Shown one piece after another: positions 35,957 through 45,771 of a stretch of DNA of 53,836 nt; positions within the stretch are counted from its first letter, which is position 1, and each line of letters opens with the position of its first letter. The notes under the pieces are model-generated. The model was not told where the DNA came from and did no database searches. It was given only the letters and a program-made list of their open reading frames with translations. The stretch is from Phormidium tanganyikae FI6-MK23 (lineage in GTDB: Bacteria > Cyanobacteriota > Cyanobacteriia > Leptolyngbyales > Leptolyngbyaceae). Where the stretch lies: assembly GCA_019359175.1 (NCBI GenBank), contig JAHHHU010000027.1, positions 1 to 53,836 of the forward strand. Reading direction: 5' to 3'. Made by a program: the position numbers and the translations under genes.

Positions 35957-36694
35957 ATGTCGGTTAACGTGAAAACGATTTTGAAATCTCCTCTCATGGT
36001 TGGGGCGTGTCTCACCGCAACCGTTACGCTTGCTGGAACCGTTTATGCAGTGACCCATCCTCGATCGATGGTCAAACGTGCAGAAGCAGCGCAATCGGTA
36101 CAAGCGAGTTGTAAAACGATCGTATTTGATGCGAAACCGCCGCTGAATGTGCGGGACACCCCAATTGAGCGATCGGGAAATATCGTCGCCTCTTTGGAGA
36201 ATGGCGAAATTCTTACGGTTATCGGGGAACACGATGGCTGGCTGAAAATTAGCGAACCTGCTCCAGGCTGGGTGTATGAAAATCTAACCCGTAAGACTTG
36301 TGCAAGTGATCCACCTACAGCAACGCTAACCCGTAAACGCATTACTGATCCCGTTTTGGCGACTCTGCCCGATGAGCCAGGAAGCCGACTTTACCGAGAA
36401 GCGGTATCTCAGTTTCAATCAGGCAATTTAACGGGTGCGATCGCACTTGCTCGATCGGTTTCGGCGGACAGTGCCGCTTATCCCCAAGCCCAAATCGCTC
36501 TGAAGACCATGCCTCAAAGCTGGGACAAGGCACGGAACAAATATGGAACGGCGCTTGAAGCTGAAGAACAGAACCGCTGGAATGAAATTCTCAAAATCAC
36601 GACCGACTATCCTGATATTCGATACTGGCGTGAAAAGTTAGCGCCGATCGTCAAAAAAGCGATTCGGATGCAGTATTTTTCTGCAAACAAGTAA
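35957..36694 (+). CDS. Exported SH3-domain protein
   Basis: The 245-residue protein has a signal-anchor N-terminus (KSPLMVGACLTATVTLAGTV), then a bacterial SH3 domain at about 50-115 (LNVRDTPIERSGNIVASLEN, ILTVIGEHDGWLKISEPAPG, WVYENLTRKTC). The C-terminal ~100 residues are helical with aromatic clusters (LYREAVSQFQSGNLTGAIAL, NRWNEILKITTDYPDIRYW), like those of periplasmic protein-binding repeats. SH3b domains bind peptidoglycan or peptides, so a periplasmic role is likely. A strong terminator follows 31 bases after the stop. Confidence 0.75.
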   Translation: MSVNVKTILKSPLMVGACLTATVTLAGTVYAVTHPRSMVKRAEAAQSVQASCKTIVFDAKPPLNVRDTPIERSGNIVASLENGEILTVIGEHDGWLKISEPAPGWVYENLTRKTCASDPPTATLTRKRITDPVLATLPDEPGSRLYREAVSQFQSGNLTGAIALARSVSADSAAYPQAQIALKTMPQSWDKARNKYGTALEAEEQNRWNEILKITTDYPDIRYWREKLAPIVKKAIRMQYFSANK

Positions 36695-36725
36695 GCGATC
36701 ATTCGCAATGAATCACAATCTAAAA

Positions 36726-36763
36726 ATGCCAGTCGTTGATAGAACGACTGGCATCTTTGTTTT
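36726..36763 (+). terminator. Rho-independent terminator of the SH3 gene
   Basis: A perfect 12-bp stem, ATGCCAGTCGTT (36726-36737) with AACGACTGGCAT (36743-36754), has a 5-base loop and is followed by CTTTGTTTT. This is a strong intrinsic terminator on the plus strand. Confidence 0.9.
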
Positions 36764-36815
36764 GGCAGCTTCACTTAATGTCTAAGTTGCTTTTGAGAAC
36801 CGCGCCTAAATTGAA

Positions 36816-36853
36816 ATAATAAAAACCGACAGTCTTCCTGAGAAATCTGTCGG
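36816..36853 (-). terminator. Rho-independent terminator of the SOD gene
   Basis: CCGACAG (36826-36832) pairs with CTGTCGG (36847-36853). Read on the minus strand the stem is followed by TTTTTATTATTTC. It lies about 120 bases after the stop of the superoxide dismutase gene and faces the SH3-gene terminator. Confidence 0.75.
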
Positions 36854-36973
36854 CCAGTCGTGTGTTCCCTGTTGATGACTCGGCTAAAGTTGAGTCTTCT
36901 ACAGTATGTCTGTGGTTAATGATACCTTGAGTGATCGAAATCACACAAGCCTGTGATTCTGATCACAGCCAAC

Positions 36974-37594
36974 CTAATTTCCGCTGTAAGCCGCATCAAA
37001 TCGACGATTAATTTCTTCCCAGTTCAAGACATTCCACCAAGCATTGAGATATTCGGGGCGGCGGTTCTGGTACTTCAGGTAATAAGCGTGTTCCCACACA
37101 TCATTACCCATAATCGGGGTATGTCCTTCTGTGAGCGGACTATCTTGGTTCGGGGTTGAAACGACTTTGAGGCCGCCTTGGCTCGATCTCACCAACCAAA
37201 CCCAACCACTCCCGAAGCGCTTCGTTCCAGCATCGTTAAACTGCTGCTTAAAGGCATCGAAGCTACCGAAGGAATTATTAATCGCCTCAGAGATTGCTCC
37301 GGTCGGTGCGCCATTGCCATTCGCGCCCATAATTTCCCAGAACATCGTGTGATTGACGTGACCGCCTGCGTTATTGCGAACCGCAGCCCGAACATCTTCA
37401 GGCACTTGGTCGAGGCTGGTGACAAGTTCTTCAACCGACTTGCTTTGCAGATCGCTGTATTTCTCGATCGCAGCATTCAAATTGTTCACATAAGCAGCGT
37501 GGTGCTTGTCGTGGTGAATCTGCATCGTGGTCGCATCGATATAAGGCTCTAGAGCGTCATAAGCATAAGGCAGCGGTTTCAATTCAAAAGCCAT
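36974..37594 (-). CDS. sodA: Superoxide dismutase, Mn-type by sequence
   Basis: The protein has 206 residues from ATG 37594, which has GGAG 9 bases before it; a TTG at 37609 opens the frame but would place the ribosome site inside the gene. Metal ligands are two His ([15 protein letters not shown] and [10 protein letters not shown]), Asp and His ([19 protein letters not shown]). The residues GGHxNH and STPNQDSPL are those of Mn-SOD rather than Fe-SOD, which has an Ala/Gln pattern at these places. No signal peptide or membrane anchor is present, so it is cytosolic and detoxifies superoxide there. It is monocistronic with its own terminator. Cambialistic metal use cannot be excluded. Confidence 0.9.
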   Translation of the reverse strand: MAFELKPLPYAYDALEPYIDATTMQIHHDKHHAAYVNNLNAAIEKYSDLQSKSVEELVTSLDQVPEDVRAAVRNNAGGHVNHTMFWEIMGANGNGAPTGAISEAINNSFGSFDAFKQQFNDAGTKRFGSGWVWLVRSSQGGLKVVSTPNQDSPLTEGHTPIMGNDVWEHAYYLKYQNRRPEYLNAWWNVLNWEEINRRFDAAYSGN

Positions 37595-37807
37595 GAGAAA
37601 GTTCTCCAAAATGAAATGAGTTGAGAGGAAACTTGTTTTGCTGGTGTGTCGTCTCAGCTTTGATTCTCAAATCATAGTCATTCTGAGTTCGGTTTGCATT
37701 AGCTAATCCGTAAAATTCAGTCGTGCTAACCGTACAAAAAACCGCTTGAAGTCTTCTATTACTTTTGCTAAAACGATCAGGCTATTGAATTTGATTCCCA
37801 GTAAAGT

Positions 37808-37834
37808 AAATAAAAAAAGGGGCGGTAAAGCCCC
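37808..37834 (-). terminator. Intrinsic terminator of the M20 amidohydrolase gene
   Basis: GGGGC (37819-37823) and GCCCC (37830-37834) form a short GC stem. On the minus strand it is followed directly by seven T residues, about 20 bases after the stop codon. Confidence 0.8.
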
Positions 37835-37854
37835 GATCGCTAAATTTTGAATCT

Positions 37855-39057
37855 CTAACCCCGTTCCACACACCGCACAAAGATTTCAACTCCCATCCCC
37901 AAAGCAGTCTCATCAAAATCAAATCGCGGATGATGATGCGGAAAATCCAATCCGATCTGCGAGTTGGCAGAACCGAGGAAAAAGTAGCAGCCTGGAACCG
38001 CCTGCAAAAAGAACGACATATCTTCGCCGCCCATCGTTTGGCAGTTCGGTACCACGCCGATCGGGGATTCAACCACCGTTTCAGCTACCGATCTCACTAA
38101 ATCCGCGATCGCGCCATCGTTGATCACAGGCGGATAGAGCGATTGATAGTTCAATTCGTAGGTTGCTCCATGCGCCTGACAAATTCCTCCAACAACCTGT
38201 TCAATCCGCTGTTTGAAATATCCAGCGTAATTTGGGTTGAAATAGCGCACAGTACCTTTCAGACGCGCGGAAGCCGCAATCACATTACAAGCGGTTCCTG
38301 AGTGGAATTCGCCCACAGTGACAACTGCCGATTCGATCGGGTCAACATTTCGCGCCACGATCGTTTGCAAAGCCGTTACGACCTGAGAACCGACCACGAT
38401 CGAATCGATCGTCTGTTGCGGAATTGCACCATGTCCGCCTTTTCCCAAAATCACTAAGTCAAATGTTTCAACTGCCGCCATCAGTGCCCCCGTCCGCACC
38501 CCAACGGTTCCGAGCGGCAAGTTATTCCACAAATGCAATCCAATGATCGAATCAACGTCTGGGTTTTTGAGAACGCCCGCTTCGATCATCGGTTTCGCGC
38601 CTCCAGGTCCTTCTTCAGCAGGCTGAAAAATAATTTTGACCGTCCCAGAAAAATCCCGATGCTGAGATAAGTAGTAAGCGGTTCCAAGCGCGATCGTGAC
38701 GTGCCCATCATGTCCGCAAGCGTGCATTAATCCGTCATGCTGCGACTTATACGGCACCTCATTTTGCTCCTGAATCGGCAAAGCATCCATATCTGCCCGA
38801 ATTGCCAACACTCGACCCGGACGATTTCCCTCGATCGTGGCAACAATCCCCGTCTTCGCAATGCCCGTTTCGTGCAGAATATTCCACTGCTTCAGTTTTT
38901 CGGTAATAAATTCAGCGGTTAACTGTTCGCGAAAACCAAGTTCTGGGCGTTGATGAAGTTGTCTGCGCCAGGTGACAAGTTGAGCTTGAAGCGATCGGAT
39001 TTCGAGTCGAATTTGCGATAAGTCAACCGATGGCGAACTGAGAAACGTAGAAACCAT
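37855..39057 (-). CDS. M20 family metal-dependent amidohydrolase (HipO/ILR1-like)
   Basis: The 400-residue di-metal peptidase-like enzyme probably hydrolyses N-acyl or amino-acid conjugates. Conserved elements are WRRQLHQRPELGFRE, AIRADMDALPIQEQN, the metal motif HACGHDGHVTIALG, FQPAEEGPGGAKPMIEAG with the catalytic Glu, GLHLWNNLPLGTVGV and the dimerisation-domain GKGGHGAIPQQ. The C-terminal metal site is GEDMSFFLQAVPGCYFFLG. The length is normal for the family. The substrate cannot be read from the sequence; amidohydrolases acting on N-acetyl amino acids or auxin-type conjugates are the closest. No obvious functional partner is adjacent. Confidence 0.9.
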   Translation of the reverse strand: MVSTFLSSPSVDLSQIRLEIRSLQAQLVTWRRQLHQRPELGFREQLTAEFITEKLKQWNILHETGIAKTGIVATIEGNRPGRVLAIRADMDALPIQEQNEVPYKSQHDGLMHACGHDGHVTIALGTAYYLSQHRDFSGTVKIIFQPAEEGPGGAKPMIEAGVLKNPDVDSIIGLHLWNNLPLGTVGVRTGALMAAVETFDLVILGKGGHGAIPQQTIDSIVVGSQVVTALQTIVARNVDPIESAVVTVGEFHSGTACNVIAASARLKGTVRYFNPNYAGYFKQRIEQVVGGICQAHGATYELNYQSLYPPVINDGAIADLVRSVAETVVESPIGVVPNCQTMGGEDMSFFLQAVPGCYFFLGSANSQIGLDFPHHHPRFDFDETALGMGVEIFVRCVERG

Positions 39058-39473
39058 AGCGAGTAAAACCTTTGCAATACAAGTGTCAAATGAGCGTGTA
39101 ATCCCAAAGATCTACATTCGATCTGTCCTTTGAGATCTCCACTATCGCAAATTTGGCAATCAGCGCGAAAATGAAGTTAAAGCGTTTTATGTGGCTATGA
39201 CAGTCGAACAGATTTTAGAAATACTTCCACATCTGAAACCCGACCAGTTTTATAAACAAGATTAATAAATCAAATTGGCAATCTTTCTAACATCGAAATG
39301 GACACGATCGCAAATGCCCTGATCGCCGTTCTCAGTCTGTAACTCGCAACGATTCTTCACACCTGCCTCGGAACAAAGCGCAGTAACGATTTCGTCATCG
39401 TGAGCTACGTGAATCACGTATGTTGCAAGCTACGACCATTTACGAACGCGGTTGGCTTTGCCAAAATCTCGAC
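39058..39473. other. 416-bp spacer without a convincing gene
   Basis: This lies between the divergent M20 and HTH genes. A 22-codon frame at 39197-39265 (MTVEQILEILPHLKPDQFYK) looks protein-like but ends abruptly; it may be a decayed small gene. Otherwise nothing is recognised. Confidence 0.4.
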
Positions 39474-39734
39474 ATGGGAAAAGCAGGAAAGGCACTCAGA
39501 CAGGTACTATCCACCTATGGGATCAGCCAAAATCGCTTGGCGGTCACGATGGGAATCAATCGATCGACTGTGCATCAGTGGGTCAACGAGATCAGTGACC
39601 CCTTAGCCGAAGCCGTCACACTAATGATCAAAGCCCTGCGAGAAATCAATACAACCGCAGCCGAGGACTTTGTAGATTTGTATCTAGAACGTCAACCTCC
39701 GCAACCTTCCCCTGAGCCTGAAGACAATCTGTAA
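39474..39734 (+). CDS. Small helix-turn-helix (XRE-like) DNA-binding protein
   Basis: Conserved sequence begins at the internal ATG 39474 (MGKAGKALRQVLSTYGISQN), giving 86 residues; the frame opens at ATG 39420. The HTH is clear at about 14-35: YGISQNRLAVTMGINRSTVH, then QWVNEISDPLAEA. The acidic C-terminus (QPSPEPEDNL) is unstructured. Proteins of this type are common single-domain regulators in cyanobacteria. The target is unknown. It lies upstream of the glucan phosphorylase gene with a 213-bp gap, so it is probably transcribed separately. Confidence 0.75.
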   Translation: MGKAGKALRQVLSTYGISQNRLAVTMGINRSTVHQWVNEISDPLAEAVTLMIKALREINTTAAEDFVDLYLERQPPQPSPEPEDNL

Positions 39735-39947
39735 TTCGTCGTTGTGAATCGTGAAATAGTGCTAGAAAACGATAGAACAGGTCTGATGTAAAAGGGGCTA
39801 CAATCCAAAACCATCGATCGTAACTTGAACTCCAAGTTACGCTCTGTACACCTACGGATTCGGAACTTTTGGGAATCAGACAAGCTGCAAAAACGTCCCA
39901 AGCTTTCAGAGTTCATTGTTTAAGAAAAGCAAAGAGATTTTCGACCT

Positions 39948-42167
39948 ATGACCTATACTTCAACTGTCAATCCGGCTGACAGACTGAGTGCGCGTTTACC
40001 TCAAGCCCTCAAGCCTTTAGCAGAGATTGCTTATAACTATTGGTGGTGCTGGACACCGGATATGATTTCGCTGTTTCAGTCGATCAATCCCGACGAATGG
40101 GAGCGCTGCGGACATAATCCGATCGTACTGCTGGAAACCATCAGCTTCGATCGTTTAACGCAGCTCGCATCTGAGCCAAACTATATGAGTCGGCTTGAGA
40201 GCCTGTCGGAGCAGTTCAATCAGTATGTGAACTCAACCGATACTTGGTCGAGCCGGATCGCGCCTCAGATTACAAAAGAACATCCGATCGCATATTTCTG
40301 TGCAGAGTTCGGACTGCATGAATCGCTGCAAATCTATTCGGGCGGTTTGGGGATTTTGGCTGGGGATCACCTGAAGTCCGCTTCAGATTTAGGTGTGCCG
40401 CTCGTTGCAGTGGGCTTGCTTTATCGCCAAGGCTACTTCCGTCAAAAACTGAATCAGAGCGGTTGGCAGGAAGACTATTACATCAACAATCCGTTTGAGC
40501 ACTTACCGCTGCAATTGTTGACCGATGCAGAAGGACAGCCGCTCGTATTTGAAGTGCTGGTACGGCATCGCCAAGTCAAAGTGCAAGTTTGGAAGGCTCA
40601 AGTCGGACGAGTCAGCTTGTTCTTGATGGATACCGATCGAGAAGACAATGATCCCATCGATCGCTGGCTCACAGGTCACTTATACGGCGGCAACCAAGAA
40701 ACCCGCATCGCTCAAGAAGTCATTCTCGGTATCGGTGGCGTTCGCGCACTCAAGACCGTGGGAATTGAGCCATCGGTTTACCACTTGAATGAAGGACACG
40801 CCGCATTCTGCCTGCTCGAAGTCTGTCGCCAAGAAATCGAGAAAACGGGTAAATCGTTCTACGACATTGAAAAGCCAGTCCGCGATCGCTGTGTGTTTAC
40901 GACTCATACGCCTGTTCCTGCAGGTCATGATGTGTTCTCGGCCGATTTGATGGATTCATTCTTTGCAAAATACTGGGGACAGTTGGGACTGTCGCGCGAA
41001 CAGTTTCTCGCACTCGGCGCACGTCGATTGGGCGATCCCTGGGAACCCTTCGGTATGACGGTGCTGGCATTGCGGCTTTGTCGATCGGCAAACGGTGTCA
41101 GCGAACTTCACGGAGAAGTCTCACGCAAAATGTGGACAGTTCTCTATCCCGAAAAGAGTGAAGATAACGTTCCGATCGGCTACATCACCAATGGCGTTCA
41201 CGCTTCGACCTGGACTTCTGCAATGATGGCGGATCTCTACCGCAAATATCTTGGAGAAGACTGGACAACCAAAGTTCTCGACCCGCAAACCTGGGCAAAA
41301 ATTGACAATGCACCTGACGAGGAAATCTGGTGGCGGCATCAAATTTTGAAAGAACGTTTGGTCGCGCATACCCGTCAGAAAGTAAAAACTTCGCGGCAAA
41401 ATCGCGGGGAAGAGTGGGGTACGATCGAAGCTGTTGATCATCTACTCGATTCGAAGATTTTAACGATCGGCTTTGCTCGTCGGTTCAGCCCTTACAAACG
41501 CGGTGATTTGTTGCTAAGAAATGTTGAAAAAGCATTGCAAATCTTCAGCAATGATGAGCATCCCGTACAGATTATTTTCTCCGGTAAAGCTCACCCTGCC
41601 GACGAAGAAGGCAAGCGAATCATTCAGCGCATCATCGAATGGTGTAAGACGCATCAGAACGTGCGCGATCGCGTTGCATTTATCGAAGATTACGATATGC
41701 ACACGGCTCGTAAGCTTGTTCAAGGGGTGGATGTGTGGCTGAACAATCCTCGCCGTCCTTTAGAAGCTTCAGGAACCAGCGGTCAGAAAGTTTGCTTCAA
41801 TGGTGGTCTCAATTGCAGCGTTCTAGATGGCTGGTGGTGCGAAGGCTACTTAACCGATGCCAGCGGCAAAGCGCTCAATGGTTGGGCGATCGGCGAAGAT
41901 GCTCACACGAGCGATCAGGCACTCCAAGACAAGATCGATTCTGATTCGCTATACGACCTGCTGGAAAACCAAATCATTCCGCTCTACTACGAGCAAGATG
42001 AAAATGGCATTCCCCACGGTTGGATTCAGATGATGAAGGCTTCGATTAAGACGAACTGCCCAGCGTTTAACACTCACCGCATGGTCGCGGATTATGTGGC
42101 GCAAGTGTATGCTCCAGGCATTAAGTCAGATGTACCGTTGACGTTTGCGAAAGTGCCGCAAAGTTAG
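39948..42167 (+). CDS. glgP: Alpha-glucan phosphorylase (GT35, GlgP-type with DUF3417)
   Basis: This PLP-dependent enzyme releases glucose-1-phosphate from glycogen. The 739-residue protein is of the shorter bacterial/archaeal type, with an N-terminal DUF3417 domain (LKPLAEIAYNYWWCWTPDMI). Active-site elements follow: IAYFCAEFGLHESLQIYSGG, LGILAGDHLKSASDLGVPLV, HLNEGHAAFCLLE, TTHTPVPAGHDVF, TIGFARRFSPYKRGDLLL and the PLP lysine region EASGTSGQKVCFNGGLN. All key motifs are present. A GC-rich stem-loop (GCTCCGC with GCGGAGC, 42180-42212) follows the stop without a T-run. Confidence 0.92.
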   Translation: MTYTSTVNPADRLSARLPQALKPLAEIAYNYWWCWTPDMISLFQSINPDEWERCGHNPIVLLETISFDRLTQLASEPNYMSRLESLSEQFNQYVNSTDTWSSRIAPQITKEHPIAYFCAEFGLHESLQIYSGGLGILAGDHLKSASDLGVPLVAVGLLYRQGYFRQKLNQSGWQEDYYINNPFEHLPLQLLTDAEGQPLVFEVLVRHRQVKVQVWKAQVGRVSLFLMDTDREDNDPIDRWLTGHLYGGNQETRIAQEVILGIGGVRALKTVGIEPSVYHLNEGHAAFCLLEVCRQEIEKTGKSFYDIEKPVRDRCVFTTHTPVPAGHDVFSADLMDSFFAKYWGQLGLSREQFLALGARRLGDPWEPFGMTVLALRLCRSANGVSELHGEVSRKMWTVLYPEKSEDNVPIGYITNGVHASTWTSAMMADLYRKYLGEDWTTKVLDPQTWAKIDNAPDEEIWWRHQILKERLVAHTRQKVKTSRQNRGEEWGTIEAVDHLLDSKILTIGFARRFSPYKRGDLLLRNVEKALQIFSNDEHPVQIIFSGKAHPADEEGKRIIQRIIEWCKTHQNVRDRVAFIEDYDMHTARKLVQGVDVWLNNPRRPLEASGTSGQKVCFNGGLNCSVLDGWWCEGYLTDASGKALNGWAIGEDAHTSDQALQDKIDSDSLYDLLENQIIPLYYEQDENGIPHGWIQMMKASIKTNCPAFNTHRMVADYVAQVYAPGIKSDVPLTFAKVPQS

Positions 42168-42413
42168 TCGATAATTCTGGCTCCGCTCGATGTTAAACCC
42201 GTTGGGCGGAGCTGAAACAGTTAGCATCAGGTCAATTGATACTTGATTAATAGAATGCAGAAGCTTTAGTGCTACAGAATATCGAACCGATTAGCGTTAA
42301 ATAAGTTCATTTACAAGAAATTTTTGTGGTTTGCCACTTAAGACACTATCTATCGATCGAGACTCTTGCTACGATCGTTGTTTCAAAACCTGACTCGGTG
42401 CGAGAGAGTGTCT

Positions 42414-43670
42414 ATGGTTAGCCAGCCCAAACGTTCAAAGCCGATCGTTCTCACATCCCATCCCGCTAAATTCTCGAAGTCGATCGCCATTCATTGGGGC
42501 GAAGCCGATCCGCTCAAACGCGGCGCAATCATCGGAACGCTCACAACTCTCGCTCACCGCAATGTGATTGGAACGCACTCCGGCTCTTATGCGGTGTATC
42601 GTGCTCTTGCAGTGGCTAGCGGCAAACTCGATGCCAATCATCGCGCAGATTTGACGAATACCGCTCCCGCCGCATTGCTTCACACCCATCCCGCCTGGTC
42701 TGATCCTGAGAAAATTGTTTCGATCGACCCATTCGGCGCGGTCGTCGGCGAGGTATACCGCGATCTATACGAGCAGGGCTACGACATCAAACCGACGATC
42801 GCAATTACGAAAGCTCACATCAATATGCCAGAACTGCAAGATGCAGTCAGCAAAGGGCGATTGGTTGAAGATGGCGAAATTATGAAAAAGGGCGGCGATT
42901 TAGTCGTCACGAAAGCCGCGATCGAGCCTGTTTGGTTTCTTCCTGGACTTGCAAAACGGCTGGGGGTCGAAGAAAGTACACTGCGCCACACATTTTTTGA
43001 GCAAACAGGTGGAATGTTCCCCGAACTCGTGACCCGTCCGGATCTGAAAGTCTTTCTTCCCCCGATCGGCGGCATTACCGTTTACATCGTAGGCGATCCC
43101 GAAGCGATTACCGATCCGAATCGATCGTTAACGGTTCGCGTTCACGATGAATGTAACGGCTCTGATGTGTTCGGGTCTGATATTTGCACCTGTCGTCCTT
43201 ACTTAGTTCACGGCATCGAAGAGTGTGTCCAAACCGCTCAACAAGGGGGCGCAGGCGTGATCGTCTACCTCCGCAAAGAAGGACGCGCCCTCGGTGAAGT
43301 GACGAAATTTCTCGTCTACAATGCCCGCAAACGGCAAGAAGGCGGCGATCGTGCAGATGCTTACTTTGCACGAACCGAATGCGTCGCAGGCGTTCAGGAT
43401 ATGCGTTTCCAAGAACTCATGCCCGATGTGCTGCACTGGTTAGGAATTACCCGCATCGATCGCTTTATTTCCATGAGCGATATGAAACACGATGCGGTCA
43501 CGCAATCGGGCATCGAAATTGTCACCCGCGTTCCGATTCCAGTAGAACTCATTCCCGCTGATGCAATGGTAGAAATCGAGGCGAAAAAAGCAGCCGGATA
43601 CTATACTGAAAGCGAAGTTCTGACCGAGGAAGCCTTAGCCGAGATTAAAGGACGGGGACTGAGTGACTAA
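42414..43670 (+). CDS. URC1-type GTP cyclohydrolase II-like protein (uracil catabolism)
   Basis: The start at ATG 42414 follows a purine-rich GAGAGAG; the frame opens upstream at 42366. The 418-residue protein has a C-terminal GTP cyclohydrolase II domain with the three zinc cysteines (ECNGSDVFGSDICTC) and the KEGRALG motif. It also has a long N-terminal extension (HWGEADPLKRGAIIGTLTTL, then HTHPAWSDPEKIVSIDPFGA) that distinguishes URC1 from RibA. In yeast and some bacteria URC1 acts with URC4 and uracil phosphoribosyltransferase in a pyrimidine degradation route that starts from uridine nucleotides. Its stop overlaps the next gene by 8 bases. That neighbourhood is the main reason to call it URC1 rather than a RibA homologue. 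Confidence 0.85.
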   Translation: MVSQPKRSKPIVLTSHPAKFSKSIAIHWGEADPLKRGAIIGTLTTLAHRNVIGTHSGSYAVYRALAVASGKLDANHRADLTNTAPAALLHTHPAWSDPEKIVSIDPFGAVVGEVYRDLYEQGYDIKPTIAITKAHINMPELQDAVSKGRLVEDGEIMKKGGDLVVTKAAIEPVWFLPGLAKRLGVEESTLRHTFFEQTGGMFPELVTRPDLKVFLPPIGGITVYIVGDPEAITDPNRSLTVRVHDECNGSDVFGSDICTCRPYLVHGIEECVQTAQQGGAGVIVYLRKEGRALGEVTKFLVYNARKRQEGGDRADAYFARTECVAGVQDMRFQELMPDVLHWLGITRIDRFISMSDMKHDAVTQSGIEIVTRVPIPVELIPADAMVEIEAKKAAGYYTESEVLTEEALAEIKGRGLSD

Positions 43671-44862
43671 TCTGGTGGACTATCTGCGATCGCCCAAGAC
43701 AATTCGCGATCGCTGCAATCAACTGTTTGAACTTGCACAAGCGGATAAACTCGCCTATTTTCGCCTCGATCTGACGCAGCTTGATTCAGTTGCCGATTAT
43801 GTGATTGCTGTGATTCACGAACAGTATCCCGATTTGAATGTTCCGTTTCATAGCCGTTGGCGACATTTTGAAGTGGGCAATATTCCGCGTGTCGAGCAGC
43901 TTGAACAAGCTTTAAAGGCGCTATCCCCGATCGATCAAGCAAAAGCAAAATTTGATCTAGTGATTCCTAGCGTTTTATTAGATGCGGGAGCAGGCGATCG
44001 CTGGCAATATCACGAAGCCTCAACTGATCAGATCTGGACAAGATCTGAGGGATTAGCGATCGCGTCATTCGACGCGTTTTGCCAAGGAGCTTTCTCTAAG
44101 CATTCGTATCAAACTGATGCCGAAGGATTGAAGCAGATTACACCGGAAGCGATCGCAACCTTCTTTCAAGTGACTCCCAACAATCCATTAGTTGGACTGG
44201 AAGGACGATCTCACTTACTTCAAAAACTGGGACATACGATCGAACGGTCTCCCGATCTATTTGGTGATGCGCCTCGTCCTGGGAACCTCATCGATCATCT
44301 AATTCGTCATGCCGATCAAGGAAAGCTTTCTGCGATCGTCGTTCTGGATGCTGTGCTAAAAGGACTCGGTGAAATCTGGTCGGGAAGATTGTCGATCGAC
44401 AACATCAACTTGGGAGATGTGTGGCATCATTCTGCATTACCAGGTGATCAGCTTGTCCCGTTTCACAAGCTCTCACAGTGGCTTACCTATTCCCTACTCG
44501 AACCCTTGCAAGATTTGGGATTGACTATCACTGATCTCGATCAAATGACCGGACTTCCCGAATATCGTAACGGCGGCTTATGTCTTGACCTCGGACTGCT
44601 CCAGCTTAAAGATCCGCAACTCGCAGGGATTCCCCATCCTCCAGATTCAGAACTCATTGTTGAATGGAGATCGCTTACGGTTTGTTTACTCGATCGGATA
44701 GCCGCCACAATTCGTACCAAGCTCGATTTAACCTCTGACTCTCTCCCACTCGTCAAAGTTCTTCAAGGCGGAACCTGGACTGCCGGGCGCAAAATCGCCG
44801 CCTCTCTCCGCCCAAGTGGAACTCCCCCGATTCAAATTTCTAGCGACGGAACCGTTTTTTAA
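43663..44862 (+). CDS. URC4/Urg3-family protein (DUF1688)
   Basis: The 399-residue protein starts with GTG 43663 inside the end of URC1. It matches DUF1688 throughout: [97 protein letters not shown] and [23 protein letters not shown]4 is required for uracil catabolism in Lachancea but its chemistry is not established. It ends 2 bases before upp, so the three genes are translated from one message. Confidence 0.88.
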   Translation: MTNLVDYLRSPKTIRDRCNQLFELAQADKLAYFRLDLTQLDSVADYVIAVIHEQYPDLNVPFHSRWRHFEVGNIPRVEQLEQALKALSPIDQAKAKFDLVIPSVLLDAGAGDRWQYHEASTDQIWTRSEGLAIASFDAFCQGAFSKHSYQTDAEGLKQITPEAIATFFQVTPNNPLVGLEGRSHLLQKLGHTIERSPDLFGDAPRPGNLIDHLIRHADQGKLSAIVVLDAVLKGLGEIWSGRLSIDNINLGDVWHHSALPGDQLVPFHKLSQWLTYSLLEPLQDLGLTITDLDQMTGLPEYRNGGLCLDLGLLQLKDPQLAGIPHPPDSELIVEWRSLTVCLLDRIAATIRTKLDLTSDSLPLVKVLQGGTWTAGRKIAASLRPSGTPPIQISSDGTVF

Positions 44863-44864
44863 CT

Positions 44865-45500
44865 ATGGCAGCAAACTTAACGCTTATCGAGCATCCCCTA
44901 ATTCAGCACAAACTCAGCCTAATGCGACGGCAAACTACCAGTACGGCAAAATTTCGATCGCTAATGACCGAAATCAGTATGTTACTCGCCTACGAAGTCA
45001 CACGGGATTTACCCCTGCGCTCTGAAACCATTCAAACACCAATGGCAGAAATGGAAGCGCCGGTTTTAGCAGCCGACAAAAAACTGGTGGTCGTATCGAT
45101 CATGAGAGCCGGACAAGGAATTCTGGATGGCATTCTGCAACTGATGCCTTCTGCTAGAGTAGGGCACGTTGGCATTTATCGCGAACCCAATTCCCTTGTG
45201 CCGATCGAATATTATTTCAAAGTCCCGGACGACACTGAAGATCGCGATATGCTCGTCGTCGATCCGATGATGGCAACGGGCAATTCTGCGATCGCGGCAG
45301 TCGATCGCCTTAAGCAAACGAATCCTCGATCGATTAAGTTCCTCTGCATTTTGGCGGCTCCTGAAGGCATTACTCATTTCCAAGAGCAGCATCCAGATGT
45401 GCCAATTTACGCAGCCGCGATCGATCAAGGCTTAGACGAACACGGATATATCATTCCGGGACTTGGAGACGCAGGCGATCGTTTATTCGGCACAAAGTGA
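44865..45500 (+). CDS. upp: Uracil phosphoribosyltransferase
   Basis: This enzyme converts uracil and PRPP to UMP. The 211-residue protein has the family landmarks [46 protein letters not shown], the PRPP loop [14 protein letters not shown] and the uracil-binding C-terminus [20 protein letters not shown]. It is the last gene of the URC operon, which suits the known need for UMP formation at the start of the URC pathway. tRNA-Cys begins only 22 bases after its stop. Confidence 0.95.
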   Translation: MAANLTLIEHPLIQHKLSLMRRQTTSTAKFRSLMTEISMLLAYEVTRDLPLRSETIQTPMAEMEAPVLAADKKLVVVSIMRAGQGILDGILQLMPSARVGHVGIYREPNSLVPIEYYFKVPDDTEDRDMLVVDPMMATGNSAIAAVDRLKQTNPRSIKFLCILAAPEGITHFQEQHPDVPIYAAAIDQGLDEHGYIIPGLGDAGDRLFGTK

Positions 45501-45522
45501 TACAATGATGTTGATGCAATTC

Positions 45523-45593
<71 letters not shown>

Positions 45594-45666
45594 TGGGTTC
45601 CAACACTCTCATTGAAGCTGTGAGCAGGATGTGAGCAAGGAGCCGAAAACCGAATAAAAGAACAGG

Positions 45667-45771
45667 CTAGCGTTTTGTATCCTACGATACGGTAGTCACA
45701 GTTTTTTAATGGGGTTCTAGATCCTTTAAAAAGCCATGACTACGGTATCAAACTATGATACAAAACGCTAG
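45667..45771. repeat. Long interrupted inverted repeat downstream of tRNA-Cys
   Basis: Outer arms CTAGCGTTTTGTATC (45667-45681) and GATACAAAACGCTAG (45757-45771) are a perfect 15-bp match. Inner arms 45686-45698 and 45737-45749 match over 13 bases with one mismatch. The AT-rich centre is also weakly self-complementary. This 105-base structure could be a small non-autonomous mobile element or a recombination site. The 45594-45970 stretch otherwise contains no recognisable gene. Confidence 0.75.

Noticed and set aside
36974-37594. Fe-type superoxide dismutase (sodB) assignment.
   Set aside because: GGHVNH and STPNQDSPL are the Mn-type residues; Fe-type enzymes differ at these positions.
37650-37700. 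ATTCTCA/ATTCTGA repeats upstream of the superoxide dismutase gene as a Fur-type box.
   Set aside because: The match to a Fur consensus is poor and spacing is off; Mn-type SOD need not be Fur-controlled.
39197-39265. Short frame MTVEQILEILPHLKPDQFYK.
   Set aside because: It looks protein-like but ends after 22 codons with no ribosome site; too little to call a gene.
42435-43561. Several long frames antisense or out of phase within URC1.
   Set aside because: They are shadows of a high-GC, strongly coding frame, without ribosome sites or recognisable domains.
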